From Hemileia vastatrix (lineage: Eukaryota; Basidiomycota; Pucciniomycetes; Pucciniales; Zaghouaniaceae): a stretch of DNA of 64,000 nucleotides. A model generated the notes under the pieces. The model did not search any database. It had not been told where the DNA came from and saw only the letters and a program-made list of their open reading frames with translations. Made by a program: the position numbers and the translations under genes. Below are positions 1-10,292 of this stretch, in pieces. The stretch lies in NCBI GenBank assembly GCA_030280995.1, contig JASXTE010000017.1, positions 24,271,998 through 24,335,997 of the forward strand. Reading direction: 5' to 3'. How positions within the stretch are numbered: the stretch's first letter is position 1; every line of letters begins with the position of its first letter.

Positions 1-127
1 ACACATTGAGTCAGTAACAAATTCTCCATGTAAAGGAAGAGAATCCAATGAGATGGAACTTCTCGAAACAGAAATTTCAAAAGCATCATTTGGCACTTAG
101 ATAAGTAAAGCTGAGAAAAATAATATT

Positions 128-799
128 TTGGACTTAATTAAGACATTTCCAATGGCTTTTGCACATGGTACAAATGAACTTTGCCTTGGAAAAGATCATG
201 AAATGAAGATTATTTTAACCTGTGATATTGAGAATATTCCTGCTAGTCTTAAAAAGAAACCATACCCTGCTTCACCAATGAAGAGGAAAGACATAGAGGA
301 TAATATTAAGATGTTATTAAAAATGAACATTCTTGAGAAGGTTGAAACTACACCAAAATATTGTGTAATATCACCAAAGCTAATTTCTTATGAACAAGAT
401 AAAGCAAGACTGTGTGGTGATTATAGAGCATTAAATACATTTACAGTAGATGATATTTATCCCTTGCCAAGGATTGCCTCTATACATGCTACCCTTAAAG
501 GTGCTAAGTATATAAGTTGCCTAGATGGAAATAAAGGGTACCATCAAATTCCTGTTGAAAAGAACTCACAGAACTTTCTGTTGATAACAACACACATGGG
601 AATTTATAAATATGTCAGAATGCCATTTGGGCCAAAAAATGCTCCATCAGTATTTCAGAAGTTAATGGATATAACATTCCATAACAAAATGATTGAGGGA
701 TTGTTAATGGTATACATTGATGACATCATAGTGTTCTCTAAAACTTATGATGATCACTCAATCCATTTAAAGAAGGTTTTCAGAAAATGGATGAAATAA
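128..799 (+). pseudogene. Gypsy element A pol: reverse transcriptase segment
   Basis: This encodes the palm and fingers of a Ty3/gypsy reverse transcriptase, which copies element RNA into DNA in cytoplasmic particles. Visible motifs are GDYRALN, the YPLPR stretch, the QIPVEKN region, MPFGPKNAPSVFQ and the catalytic YIDD (codons at 713-724). The frame closes at 799, and the rest of the domain continues in another frame from 787, so a frameshift separates them. The upstream protease and gag lie outside the window. A copy on the minus strand near 60548-61300 is more damaged. The element family is certain; loss of function is inferred from the frameshift and downstream stops. Confidence 0.88.
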
Positions 800-1461
800 A
801 AATGACCCTTGCATTGAAAAAATGTAAATTTGGGATTGAATCTTTAAAAGTGCTTGGTCATATTGTATCTGACTTACAAATATGTGTAGACCAAAATAAA
901 GTGGCTGCAATAAAGAATATTAGCATTCCTAAAAATGTAAAGGATGTTCAATCATTTCTTGGAATGTGTGGTTATTATAGACAATATATAAAAAACTACC
1001 AATCAATTGCTGCACCATTGACCACACTGATAAAGAAATCAGAAGCTTTCATTTGGAATAATGAAAGAAAACAGGCTTTTGATAAGTTGAAAGAATGTTT
1101 AATGACAGCTCCTATCTTGGGATTACCAGATTTCCAACTACCTTTTGTATTATATACAGATGCAAGTTTTATTGGTCTGGGTGCTGCTTTGCATCAAAAA
1201 CAACTTATTGAAGGAAAAATGTCAGAAGTAGTAATCTGCTATATTTCATGTACTCTGAGAAGTAGTGAATTGAAGTATGGTGCTACTCAACTTGAATGAT
1301 TGGCAGTAGTATGGGCTCTTGAGAAGCTACATTATTACCTTGAAGACCAAAAATTTGAGTTAATAACTGACTGTAGTGCAGTTAAGTCACTCTTAAACAT
1401 GAAAATTCCTAATAGACACATGTTTAGATGACAATTAGCTGTACAAAAATACAGAGGACGG
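787..1461 (+). pseudogene. Gypsy element A pol: RT end and RNase H
   Basis: This continues the polymerase after the frameshift. It starts with the RT thumb (GHIVSDLQICVDQNK, FLGMCGYYRQYIKNY), then the RNase H-like domain with FVLYTDASFIGLGAAL carrying the first catalytic Asp, and the later acidic LITDCSAVK. Two in-frame TGA codons break it, at 1297-1299 and 1429-1431. The minus-strand copy has Cys and Trp codons there, so these are point mutations and not boundaries. RNase H removes the RNA template during cDNA synthesis. The frame rejoins the integrase segment without a shift. Confidence 0.85.
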
Positions 1462-3147
1462 ATGACTATTACACATAGAGCAGGATCCTTGCACTCTAAT
1501 GTAGATCTGTTATCTAGAGTACCTCTGCCTAATAATGATGATAATCCTGCTTATGTTCCTGAGTCAGAGATTATTAACATTTATGGAATTTATATTGTTA
1601 ATCTTGAGGATGAATTTATGCAATCAATTCTTGATAATTATGATTCAGATCCTGACTTGAGTAAACTCACTACAATATTAAATGATGTATCTAATGCTTC
1701 AATGAATGTTTTAATAAAAACATTACCAAATAAGTATAAAGAGGCATTAGAAAAAGGAAAATTTTCCATTGAGGATGGTTTTATATATTACAGGAAAAAA
1801 TTAAGTAATGTAATTGTGATTCCCCCTTCAATGAAGGAGTTAATGTTTAGTATATGTCATGATGATATATTTGCAGGTCATTTTGACTACCATAAAACAT
1901 TAACCAGAGTAAAAAACACAGCTTTGTGGATTAACATGTCTGAGGATGTTCAGAAATATGTTGAAACATGTGATTCTTGTCAAAAATCTAAAAGATTAAC
2001 AGGCAAAAGAGCTGGTTTATTACAACAAATTGAGCAACCAAAAGCTCTATGTGAAATTATTAACATGGATTTTGTAACAGGTTTTCCAACAGCAGGGCAT
2101 AAAAGTTATAACTCCTGCTGGGTAGTTGTTGATAGATTTACAAAGATGTGTAAATTTATTCCTACCCACAAAGAGGTTTCTGCAAAGGACTTAGCTTTTT
2201 TATGGTGGACACAAATGTTAAATACAGCAGGTTTCCCCAAAGCAATAGTTTCTGAAAGAGATCCTAAATTTACTTCTGAGTTCTGGACATCACTTATGGA
2301 TTTTTCAGGGTGTCAATTAAAACTTTCTATGGAACACCATCCACAAACTGATGGGCTAGCAGAAAGAATGATACAAACTTTAGAAGATATGATAAGAAGA
2401 TATTGTGCTTTTGGTCTTAATTTTAAAGACACTGACAAATTCACACATGATTGGGTACCCCTTATCCCAGGTTTAGAATTTGCATACAATAGTACAGTAC
2501 ATTCTGTCACTGGAAAAAAGCCATTTGAGTTATGGTTGGGTTATGTACCTAATACCCCTGCTAAAACTCTTAATAAATTACCTAGATTTGATATCCATCC
2601 AGGTACTAAATCTTTTATTCAGATGCAAGAATTATGCAGAAAAAATGCTCAAGAATGTATAAATAAGGTGTTTGAGTATGAAAAGAAAAGATGGGATAAA
2701 GCCCATAAAGAACAAATGTTTAAAGAGGGTGATGAAGTCCTTATTTTAACACTACATTTCAATTTAAATGGTAATGTTAAATTGAAGGATCCATTCATTG
2801 GACCATTTGTAGTTAAAAAGATGGTTGGTAATAATGCTGTTGAGGTTATTCTATATGCACCATATGATAGAAAACATCCAGTATTTCCTATATCTCTTAT
2901 CAAACCATACCATTCTAATGATACTGCCCTATTTCCAAGAAAATCAGGAAGGCATAAACAGCAACCTGAAGAAATATTTGAAAAGGCAGAAATTGAAAAG
3001 ATACTTAAAAAGAGACACCTTACTAAAGAAAAGGGAGTTGAGTATCTATTAAGATTTAAAAAAAAATCAAGTGAATATGACCAGTGGATTCCAGAAAATG
3101 AAATCTCTGATCTTAAAAATCTCTTGAAAAAATTTAAATCAAAATAA
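1462..3147 (+). CDS. Gypsy element A pol: integrase with C-terminal chromodomain
   Basis: This 561-residue frame is the longest open stretch of element A. It begins with the RNase H tail, then an HHCC zinc-binding region (HDDIFAGH through CDSCQKSK, about residues 131-177). The DDE core follows: Asp in INMDFVTGFP, Asp in SERDPKF, and Glu in DGLAERM after HHPQT. The last 60 residues (IEKILKKRH, YLLRFKKKS, YDQWIPENEI) fit a chromodomain, which in chromoviruses tethers integration to marked histones. It has no start of its own and would be made as part of pol, so the printed start is only the first codon after the stops. It is well preserved, but upstream breaks make a full polyprotein unlikely. 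Confidence 0.88.
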   Translation: MTITHRAGSLHSNVDLLSRVPLPNNDDNPAYVPESEIINIYGIYIVNLEDEFMQSILDNYDSDPDLSKLTTILNDVSNASMNVLIKTLPNKYKEALEKGKFSIEDGFIYYRKKLSNVIVIPPSMKELMFSICHDDIFAGHFDYHKTLTRVKNTALWINMSEDVQKYVETCDSCQKSKRLTGKRAGLLQQIEQPKALCEIINMDFVTGFPTAGHKSYNSCWVVVDRFTKMCKFIPTHKEVSAKDLAFLWWTQMLNTAGFPKAIVSERDPKFTSEFWTSLMDFSGCQLKLSMEHHPQTDGLAERMIQTLEDMIRRYCAFGLNFKDTDKFTHDWVPLIPGLEFAYNSTVHSVTGKKPFELWLGYVPNTPAKTLNKLPRFDIHPGTKSFIQMQELCRKNAQECINKVFEYEKKRWDKAHKEQMFKEGDEVLILTLHFNLNGNVKLKDPFIGPFVVKKMVGNNAVEVILYAPYDRKHPVFPISLIKPYHSNDTALFPRKSGRHKQQPEEIFEKAEIEKILKKRHLTKEKGVEYLLRFKKKSSEYDQWIPENEISDLKNLLKKFKSK

Positions 3148-3264
3148 TACTGGTTATTCAGTATATGTATTATAAAAAATTTTAAAAATTATTTTTCTAT
3201 TTCACTCCTTACTTTTAATTAAAATGTCTTAACATTTTTTTATTGTTTTTTTTGGGTGAGGGAG

Positions 3265-4443
3265 TGTCAGCCTAGATATCCCTAGGACTTAGTATTTCTT
3301 ATACTTAAAATAAGATAACCTTAAGTAAATTAAGCTTATATCTTAAAAATAAGGTTAAAATAATAATATATATGATTATATTACATATATATATAATTAT
3401 TACTCTATTATATAAATTATAGTAGTTTAAATAGCTTATCCATAGCCTAATAATACTTATTAAGGTGTTAATGGAGTCATAATATACTTATCTTAAGTGA
3501 TATGAAGTAATTATTGACATACATAAGCTTATATGTGTACATAAATCTCATATTCAGTGAAATATGCAGTATATTATGTATATTTAGGTCTATAAGTGGG
3601 TTTTAGCCTCTTAATAGCCTATAACCTTTGTTTTTCTGCTTATTTTAGGTCATATGGACAAAATCAGTGGACTCACAACGCCTAAAGAAGCATAGACATC
3701 TATATTAGGTGCATACACTCAGTTTGGACAACTTAATCTGCTTCCTTGGATGGTTATTCACGGATTTATGGGTTGGGAGGTCATTTCTGGGTTAATGTGG
3801 ATGCTTGGGGATGCTATTGGGGGCTTGGACATTTTATTTGTTTCCTTTATATGCTTTGGGTTTCATTAAATCTCTTTTTGATTGCTTATTTCACCTGTTT
3901 CTTTATGGTATCCGCTTTTATCTGGATTTTCTATTTGTGGTATAGATCTGTGTTATCATTAATTGTGATGGAGGGTCCTTACTGGAGGTCTGGGTGTTGA
4001 ATCTACTTGAAGTGGACGCCATGGGGAGGTTATGGGCCCTCACAGTGCTGTAATGGCAGGGGATAGCAGTGAAATCATCTGGATTGAAGGTCTGTGCACT
4101 CCAGGGGATTTGGGTATAAGTAAGGAGGGATTTTGACCGTTTTTTATCATCAATTACTTAATACAATTCAATAAAACACTTCAATACAATTATTAACATT
4201 TAGAAATATATTATAAAGCCTTTTATAAGTTGATATTATCATTATATAAGCTATAATTATAATCTATTTATCTATTTTCCACCACTAAGCACGCATTTCA
4301 ATCCAAGTATTGTGAGTTTAAATTGAGTATATCTATTTTATTAGTCTTCTCCTGAGGTTTAATCACTAAATCATTTATCAATAAGTAGTAGGACCATAAA
4401 TAAACACTATTATATCATACTTATATACTAGACTATACTGACA
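3265..4443 (+). repeat. 3' LTR of gypsy element A (1179 bases)
   Basis: The LTR begins TGTCAG and ends CTGACA, a perfect 6-base inverted end. It follows a purine-rich tract (GGGTGAGGGAG) at 3254-3264, the expected plus-strand primer. A solo copy at 22922-24100 has the same length of 1179 bases, and a minus-strand copy lies at 57098-58250. Sequence after 4443 matches element B (compare 26513 onward in element C), so element A was inserted into B. A hydrophobic reading frame lies inside the LTR. Confidence 0.9.
3654..4052 (+). pseudogene. LTR-internal hydrophobic ORF, broken copy
   Basis: This stretch is homologous to the open 132-codon frame at 57486-57884. It starts at ATG 3654, just after a splice-acceptor-like TTATTTTAG ending at 3649, and contains recognisable GLMWMLGDAIGG. 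It has an in-frame TAG after about 13 codons and changes frame midway, so it is not translatable as one protein. The C-terminal half is open in a neighbouring frame (3746-4000: aromatic, hydrophobic, rich in Phe and Trp). The function is unknown. Confidence 0.5.
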
Positions 4444-5299
4444 AGGAAAGTGCAGGAAAGGCGCAGGTAAAAGACAGCTCTTGGGAGTGAAGTTTGCGCT
4501 CTCTTTGAGAAGATTAGAGGGAAGGGATAAAGGGAATTTAGCAGAGGAGTTATCAGAATGTAAGCCAATTGAATTACATGATAATCATATTATTCTAAGC
4601 TTGCCTTTAATGACCCTTGATGTAACAACTAACATGCAAGCCCTACTGGACTTTGGGACCACAGACTGTTTTATTTCTAACAAGTTTCTACAGTGAAATA
4701 AAATGAAAAAAGAAAAATTTGACAACCCTAGGTGCCTAATTATGTTTGATAGATCACCAGGTAGGGTAGGAGAAGTAAGAGAGAAGGTTTTTTGCAGATT
4801 TTGGTGTGATGGGAGGGAGTCTCAGTGCAGTGCATATGCAACAAACCTGAAGGACCAGTATGACATGGTACTGGGGATGACATGGCTAGACTTATATAAC
4901 CCACAAGTTTATTGGAAGGAAAAGAAGGTGCAGATGGGAAGGAGAGGGGACGCTGGCGCTAAAGTATTGGCCCCCTCATCCCTTCAGGGGTCAGAGGCCC
5001 ATCCCAGCAAGTCTACTGATATTTTGCTATCATCAGTTGACTTTCTGCCAGAGCTGATGCTTCCTCTTGATTCTAAGCAGCAGTCTTGGGATAGGTCACC
5101 ATTGGGGAGCATCAAAGAGGTCCCAGAAGGAAGTAAAACGCAGCAAGAACAGGAGAAGGCGCAAAAAAGATGGGGAAAGGCAAAGGATGGAAAGGTGGAT
5201 GGTGTAGAGAGAGCATTTGTCCCCTGGCCCTCAAAGGGCTCAGGGGCCCCTTCTGGAAACTCTCCTTCTGTTTCATTATCATCAGTAGACTTGCTGTAA
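4444..5299 (+). pseudogene. Gypsy element B: protease region
   Basis: This is the remains of the aspartic protease that matures Gag-Pol in a chromodomain gypsy element related to element C. The active-site region reads ALLDFGTTDCFIS near 4650-4680, with Phe where the family has Ser or Thr (D-S/T-G), so the site is damaged. A TGA at 4694-4696 separates it from the second half at 4703-5299, which holds MVLGMTWL, the usual hydrophobic flap-side motif. Next comes a long polar linker with repeats of a Pro/Ser-rich unit ending SSVDLL or SSVDFL. The gag portion lies left of inserted element A and outside the window. Confidence 0.75.
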
Positions 5300-5581
5300 G
5301 AACTGACACTTTTTCTTGATGCTAAGTTTCAGGACTTAGAGGGGACACTGGGAGAAGAGGAGGAATCAGAATGTGATGCAACAGCTTGGAACATATCTGC
5401 CAAGATTTCAGCCAAGGCCCTGACCTCAAAAAAAACAAAGAGTCTCAACCAAATTGTCCCTGAAGCTTATTGGGAATTCTTATTGCTGTTTGAAGATGGG
5501 GAATTCAAGGCCCTGAAACCTCATCAACCATACAACTTTTCCATTGATCTGATACCAGGTGCAACCATCTAATTTAGCTGC

Positions 5582-6325
5582 ATAATCCCACTGTCAATCT
5601 TGGAGTCAGCAGCTCTGAAGGAGATGATTGATGAAAATTTAAAGAATGGGTTCATTAGAGAATCAAAGTCTCCCTTGGAATCCCCTGTGATCTTTTCAGG
5701 GAAGAAAGATGATTCACTAAGACCTTGCATGGATTTCAGAAGGCTAAATGAACTGACGGTAAAGAACAGGTATCCCCTTCCTTTGACCAGTGAGCTTATT
5801 GATAGTCTCCAAGGTGCAGAGATCTTCACATCCCTGGATCTTAGGTAAGGTTACCACAACATATGGGTAAAAGAAGGTGATGAGCACAAACTGGCATTCT
5901 GCACTAAATTTGGTCATTTTTAATGGTTGGTAATGCCATTTGTTCCATGTAATGAGCCTTCAATTTTACAACACTTCACCAATAGCATCTTTAGAGACAG
6001 AATAGTAATAGATGTGGCAGTATACCTGGATGACATCTTTATTTATTCCAGATCAATAGAGGAAGACAAGATATGTGTGAAGGACTGTTTGAAGCACCTG
6101 AGGGAGCCCAAAATATGGTTAAAACTAGAAAAATGTGTGTTTTCAGTGTGTGAGATTCCCTACCTTTGTATGATCATTTCAAAGAATAGGGTACAAAAAG
6201 ACCAAGAGAAAGTAAAGGCAGTAAAAGAATGGCCAGCACCAGCATCAGTAAAAGAGCTCCAGTCATTCTTAGGCTTTGCAAATTTTTACCGCCATTTTAT
6301 TAAAAATTACTCTCACACCTGCTGA
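5582..6325 (+). pseudogene. Gypsy element B: reverse transcriptase
   Basis: The RT of element B is in two open pieces (5600-5848 and 5927-6325). Motifs seen are IDENLKNGFIRESKSP, GKKDDSLRPCMDFRRLN, NRYPLPL and FTSLDLR in the first piece, and VYLDDIFIYS with the catalytic YLDD in the second. A TAA at 5846-5848 replaces the residue after LDLR, and another TAA lies at 5921-5923. The thumb (YLCMIISKNRV, SFLGFANFYRHFI) runs to TGA 6323-6325. Element C has the same TGA at the same place (28288-28290). Confidence 0.85.
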
Positions 6326-6895
6326 CCATTGCACAACCTCACAAAGAAGGAAGCTAAATTTATCTGGACAAGTAGCCAGAAAGATGCATTTGACTACCTG
6401 AAAAGAAAATTTTTGACAGCCCCTATTCTTTCCATCCCTTACTTATTGAAGCCATTTTTTCTGGAATTTGACTGCTCAGATTTTGAACTAGGCACAGTAT
6501 TATCTTAATTCAATACTGAAAATGTCTTGCACCCAGTAGCATATTTGTCTCAAGCACTTCTAGGCGCTGAACTAAACTATGAAATATACAATAAAGAGTT
6601 ATTGGCACTAGTAGAAGCCATTTGCACCTGGTGCCACTATTTGGAAGGGGGGCCTCACCGGTTACAAGTTATCATTTATACAGATCATAAAAACTTGTAA
6701 ACCTTCCTGACCACAAAAAATTTAACCCTCTGGCAAGCACACTGGGTGGAACTGCTAAGTAGTATAAATTTTGTTGTTACATTTTGGAAAGGAAAGAAAA
6801 GTGGTAAACCTGATGCACTATCACAACGTCCTGATATGCGTCCAGCACTGTACCCGCTACATACTGTTGGCCCAACATTATTGAAGAGGGGGTAG
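6326..6895 (+). pseudogene. Gypsy element B: RNase H and tether, degenerate
   Basis: Translation after the TGA gives PLHNLTKKEAKF, then LTAPILSIP, a DCSDFELG segment for the first RNase H acidic residue, [20 protein letters not shown] and YTDHKNL. In-frame TAA codons replace residues after TVLS (near 6507) and after HKNL (near 6699). Element C has CAA at the first of these, consistent with a C-to-T change. The domain order is normal and the frame is shared with the RT, so this is one decayed polyprotein. Confidence 0.75.
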
Positions 6896-7095
6896 TCCTA
6901 GATGAGGCTTTGATGGAATGGGTAAGGAGGGGGCAGGTAGAAGATGATGGAGTACAGGAGTTGGTGAAGGTGAAGGTGCTATTATCAAAGGAGGTATTAG
7001 TAAGGAGAAGATTAGAGGAGTATCACCTAGATGGAGAAGAACTTTATTAGAACAGGAGGATAGTAGTGCCAAAAAATGAAGATCTAAAGAGGTAG

Positions 7096-7659
7096 GTGGT
7101 CAAATCAAGGCATTACTCCCCAATGGCAGGACACCCAGGACTTCTGAAGACCATGGGACTAGTGAATTGTAAATTTTACTGGAAGTCTATGAAAGCATAT
7201 GTCCAGCGCTATGTAGCAGCATGTGACTTGTGCCAGAGGAACAAGGTCAGTCCAACAACAACACCACTGACTCCGCTAACCATTGCCAAGCAGCCATTGA
7301 AGGAGCTCTCCTATGATCTTATAGTGGAGTTACCAAATTCTCAAGGTAAGAACACTATTCTCACAGTTGTTGACCATTGCACTAAGATGGCACACTTCAT
7401 TTCAACCACTACCAAGGTCACATCCAAAGGTATTTCAGACCTAATGGTGGCACGAGTTTGGAAGCTGCATGGTTTGCCTGATAGCATTATATCAGATAGG
7501 GGAAGTACCTTTAACTCTAAGTTGTTGAAAGCAATGTATGAGCAACTGAATATTAAGCCCATATTGTCAACAGCATGGCACCCCCAGACTGATGGACAAT
7601 CCGAGATAGTGAACAAGGAAATTGAAAAATACTTACGTCACTTCATTAACTATCAGTAA
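7096..7659 (+). CDS. Gypsy element B: integrase zinc finger and catalytic core
   Basis: This frame holds the HHCC finger (HYSPMAGHPG through CDLCQRNK) followed by the DDE core: Asp in SYDLIVELP, Asp in ISDRGSTFN, and Glu in DGQSEIVNKE after WHPQT. The product would insert element cDNA into chromosomes. The frame stops at TAA 7657-7659, where element C reads Lys, so a point mutation separates it from the C-terminal part 10 bases on. It would normally be translated within pol and has no start of its own. Confidence 0.85.
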   Translation: MVKSRHYSPMAGHPGLLKTMGLVNCKFYWKSMKAYVQRYVAACDLCQRNKVSPTTTPLTPLTIAKQPLKELSYDLIVELPNSQGKNTILTVVDHCTKMAHFISTTTKVTSKGISDLMVARVWKLHGLPDSIISDRGSTFNSKLLKAMYEQLNIKPILSTAWHPQTDGQSEIVNKEIEKYLRHFINYQ

Positions 7660-7668
7660 GATAATTGG

Positions 7669-8361
7669 GTGAAGCTCCTACCATTAGCTGAAGTCTTATA
7701 CAACAACTGGCTCCATGTGTCAACAGGCATGTCCCCCTTCTATTCCAACTATGGGTATCATCTAACATTCTCAATTGGCGCCCTAGCAACACTGCATGTT
7801 GCAGAAGAAGAAGAGAGAGTTCAGATGCTGCGGGAGATACGTGAAGAACTAGAAGCAGCGCTCAATTCATCCCAACAGGCAATGAAGCGCCACCATGATC
7901 AAGGAAAAGTGCAGCATTGGGCGCTGGGGGTAGGTGACAAGGTCTGTTTAAGCTCACACTTCCTTGCTACATTGTGCCCAAGTGCCAAACTTGATCACAA
8001 GAAAGTAGGCCCATTTAAGATCAAATGCAAGGTATCTGACTTGGCTTATGAACTAGAGCTACCAATCTCAATGAGGCAAGTACATCCAGTTTTCAACATT
8101 TCATTGCTCAAAAAGCACAGGGAAGATACAATTCCAGGATGTCCAGAAGAGCTGCCAGCGCCAATCCAGGTGGGAAATGAAGAGGAGTTTGAGGTGGAAA
8201 AGGTTGTTTCTAAGAGGGCTTATAGTGGAAAGAATCATTACTTGGTGCATTGGAAAGGATATGGGGTTGGAGATAGGTCTTGGGAACCAGTGGAAAATTT
8301 GGTCAATGCTAAGGAAAAGTTGAAGGAGTTTGAGAAATGGCGCAGGGGGCAGGAGGGGTAA
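7669..8361 (+). CDS. Gypsy element B: integrase C-terminus with chromodomain
   Basis: This 230-residue segment continues the integrase with LAEVLYNNWLHVSTGMSPFY, a basic KRHHDQGK stretch and the GPF/Y-like KVGPFKIK module. It then reads SMRQVHPVFNISLLKKH and ends in a canonical chromodomain: EVEKVVSKRAYSGKNHYLVHW, KGYGVGDRSWEPVENL. The aromatic cage residues Tyr, Trp and Trp appear intact. It ends 12 bases before the PPT. It is the cleanest chromodomain in the window and supports placing B and C in the chromovirus branch. Confidence 0.88.
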   Translation: MKLLPLAEVLYNNWLHVSTGMSPFYSNYGYHLTFSIGALATLHVAEEEERVQMLREIREELEAALNSSQQAMKRHHDQGKVQHWALGVGDKVCLSSHFLATLCPSAKLDHKKVGPFKIKCKVSDLAYELELPISMRQVHPVFNISLLKKHREDTIPGCPEELPAPIQVGNEEEFEVEKVVSKRAYSGKNHYLVHWKGYGVGDRSWEPVENLVNAKEKLKEFEKWRRGQEG

Positions 8362-8373
8362 AAGAGGGGGTAA

Positions 8374-8706
8374 TGTTAGGATTTGGATTGAGAGGCAAGG
8401 AGGAGCACTATGGGGGCTGTAGGGGTGCTGTGGGTGCTATGAATTTGTAAGAGACGGAAGCAGGGATATTGCATTAAGGGGTTTTATGGGGCAAGCACTG
8501 TGGAGCACTCCTCATTGGACAACTTATATAGTAATCCAGTTACTCTTAGTCTCACTGCTAACTCAGCATAGTCAGTCCCGCCCTTCTCACTGTTGGCAAC
8601 CCCAACACAGTCAGTCTAGTTAGTCTCACTGCTGTGTTAGCATAGTCAGTCCCATTTCAAGGCTAGCTTCAGTGCTAGTAGTAGTCTGCTTTCTCAGGTC
8701 CTAACA
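8374..8706 (+). repeat. 3' LTR of gypsy element B (333 bases)
   Basis: It begins TGTTAGG and ends CCTAACA, perfect 7-base inverted ends. It is preceded by the purine tract AAAAGAGGGGG at 8360-8370. LTRs of element C at 25201-25516 and 30577-30856 are diverged relatives. They share the CATAGTCAGT direct motif repeats near 8580-8660. Confidence 0.88.
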
Positions 8707-9162
8707 GGATGCCATGGGCTACTACTGGGTATGTTGGTGGTTTGAAGATCATCCCTTAGGGAATTCACATTTTCCAGGAGCTACAGATTGCAAGTTTTAC
8801 TTACTAGGATGTGAGTGTGAGTTTGATATCATTAAAGAAATGTCTGAAAGCTCCTCTGATCTTGATGGGAGTGGAAGATTGGGGGAGAGATATTTTGTTT
8901 GCTGAAATATGATTGTTGAGGAATGTAAGAAGTTGAATGTTGATGTACTTTGAGAGAACTTGGGATGTAGGGTTGAGTTGTTTAATTGTTAAGGTGGGGA
9001 CTTTTGAAGGGCACATGTTTTGGGGAGGAGGGGGGGTTTACTAGGAGATATGCCTGACGCAGCAGCTTGAGCAAATGATCTTGTAGGGGGAGGAGATGGT
9101 TTTGCTGTGGGAGATGAGCTTTTCAAACTGTCCAGAATTGTTTTGAGTTTGTCTTTAATAGA

Positions 9163-9867
9163 TTAGAGGGGAGGGGAGACAGTGACTTGTTGGGTAGGAG
9201 GAGGAGGAGGACATTGGAAGTTAGTCTTTTGAATTGGGGGGAGTAGGGCATCAGCCAGGGCATGTATATTAGCCATGGTGGAGATGTGAACTGAGATTAT
9301 TGAACCTTCACACAGGGGATCTCTTATTGTTCCAATGATGTTGTGGAGGCACTGCATGAGAGCAGTCAGGTGGTTGATGTTGTTGTGGCCCACCAGGTGC
9401 AATAGATGAGCTGCAGGAGAATTGAGATCTAGGGCAGGGAGGGGGACAGAGGTGAAGTCAATCCTGAAGAACAGAGCTTTAGGGTTGTGGATTGAGGCTT
9501 TGAGTGATAGGTTGGTTTGTTGGGCAAGTAATTCTGGGTTAGGGGATGGGGGGTTAAAAGGGGTATCTTGGAAAGTAGGGGGAAGAGGGGAGGCTTGGGG
9601 GAGGTCAAATAATAGTTCTGGGTGTTCATTCCTGGCAATACTCATGGACTCTGAGGAGAGGCCACATTTGGGGTGCATGGTGGAGGGGGATGGGGAGGAA
9701 TAGTGTCTTTTCTTGAGAGCAGGGTAAGGGCAAGGGGGAGGGAATAGATTGCCATTATTGGCAGTGGCAGGAGCAGAGGGTGGAGACAGGGCAGAGGAAG
9801 CTTGGTTGATAACTTGAGAAGGGGGGGTCAGGAAGAGAAGGTTTGGGCGCGTCGATATGCATCTCAT
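9163..9867 (-). CDS. Proline-rich ORF, likely LINE ORF1 fragment
   Basis: This 234-codon minus-strand frame is rich in Pro, Ser, Leu and His, with PPSAPATANNGN and long Pro runs near its C-terminus. Beyond the stop, another frame gives FAQAAASGISPSKPPP, which resembles the Ala-rich linker of Tad-clade LINE ORF1 proteins (RNA-binding partners of the LINE polymerase). No zinc knuckle is visible. The start overlaps a copia tail on the plus strand, so the true left boundary of the LINE piece is probably near 9846 and the ATG may be accidental. The open length argues for recent coding; the function is tentative. Confidence 0.4.
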   Translation of the reverse strand: MRCISTRPNLLFLTPPSQVINQASSALSPPSAPATANNGNLFPPPCPYPALKKRHYSSPSPSTMHPKCGLSSESMSIARNEHPELLFDLPQASPLPPTFQDTPFNPPSPNPELLAQQTNLSLKASIHNPKALFFRIDFTSVPLPALDLNSPAAHLLHLVGHNNINHLTALMQCLHNIIGTIRDPLCEGSIISVHISTMANIHALADALLPPIQKTNFQCPPPPPTQQVTVSPPL

Positions 9868-10027
9868 GGTTGTTCAAGTCAAGATCCATGACCAGCTAAT
9901 TTTTAACAAGGATGTAGTTCTTACTTGGGTGCCTAGTAGAGATCAAAGAGCAGATTGTATGACAAAGTCTATAGGTGGTTTGAACATTCATAATTGTTTA
10001 TGTTATCTTTCAATTGGACCTCCATAA
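9848..10027 (+). pseudogene. Ty1/copia RNase H tail
   Basis: Translation in frame to TAA 10025-10027 gives LIFNKDVVLTWVPSRDQRAD then CMTKSIGG. This matches the end of copia RNase H domains, where a WVPT-D-Q-AD-LTK signature closes pol. Only about 60 codons remain. The upstream part was probably replaced by the LINE piece on the other strand. A purine run and a possible LTR follow at 10139-10292. Confidence 0.6.
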
Positions 10028-10149
10028 TTTTTTTTTCTTTTTCACTATTCATTTTATTTTATTTTATTTTATTTATTTATTTTTCTTTTCTTTATTACTA
10101 TTTTTACATTAGTCTTTTGGGTGTAGAGGCCTTGTTGCGAGGGGGGGGG

Positions 10150-10292
10150 TGTTAGGTTTAGAATAGTGAGAACCGCAACTGCGGCCTTCTATGTATGTAG
10201 ACTGTGCACGCGAGTCCCCTCTCTTCATTCTGACACCGAGTGAAGAGAGCGTGCTTACCATTGGGGCTTTGGGATTTGGGTGCACAGGGCAT
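10150..10292 (+). repeat. Possible short copia LTR
   Basis: TGTTAG at 10150 directly follows a run of nine G residues (PPT-like) and a T-rich spacer after the copia tail. A TG...CA segment ends ATTACA at 10292. No second copy is present in the window, so the right boundary is a guess. Confidence 0.3.
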
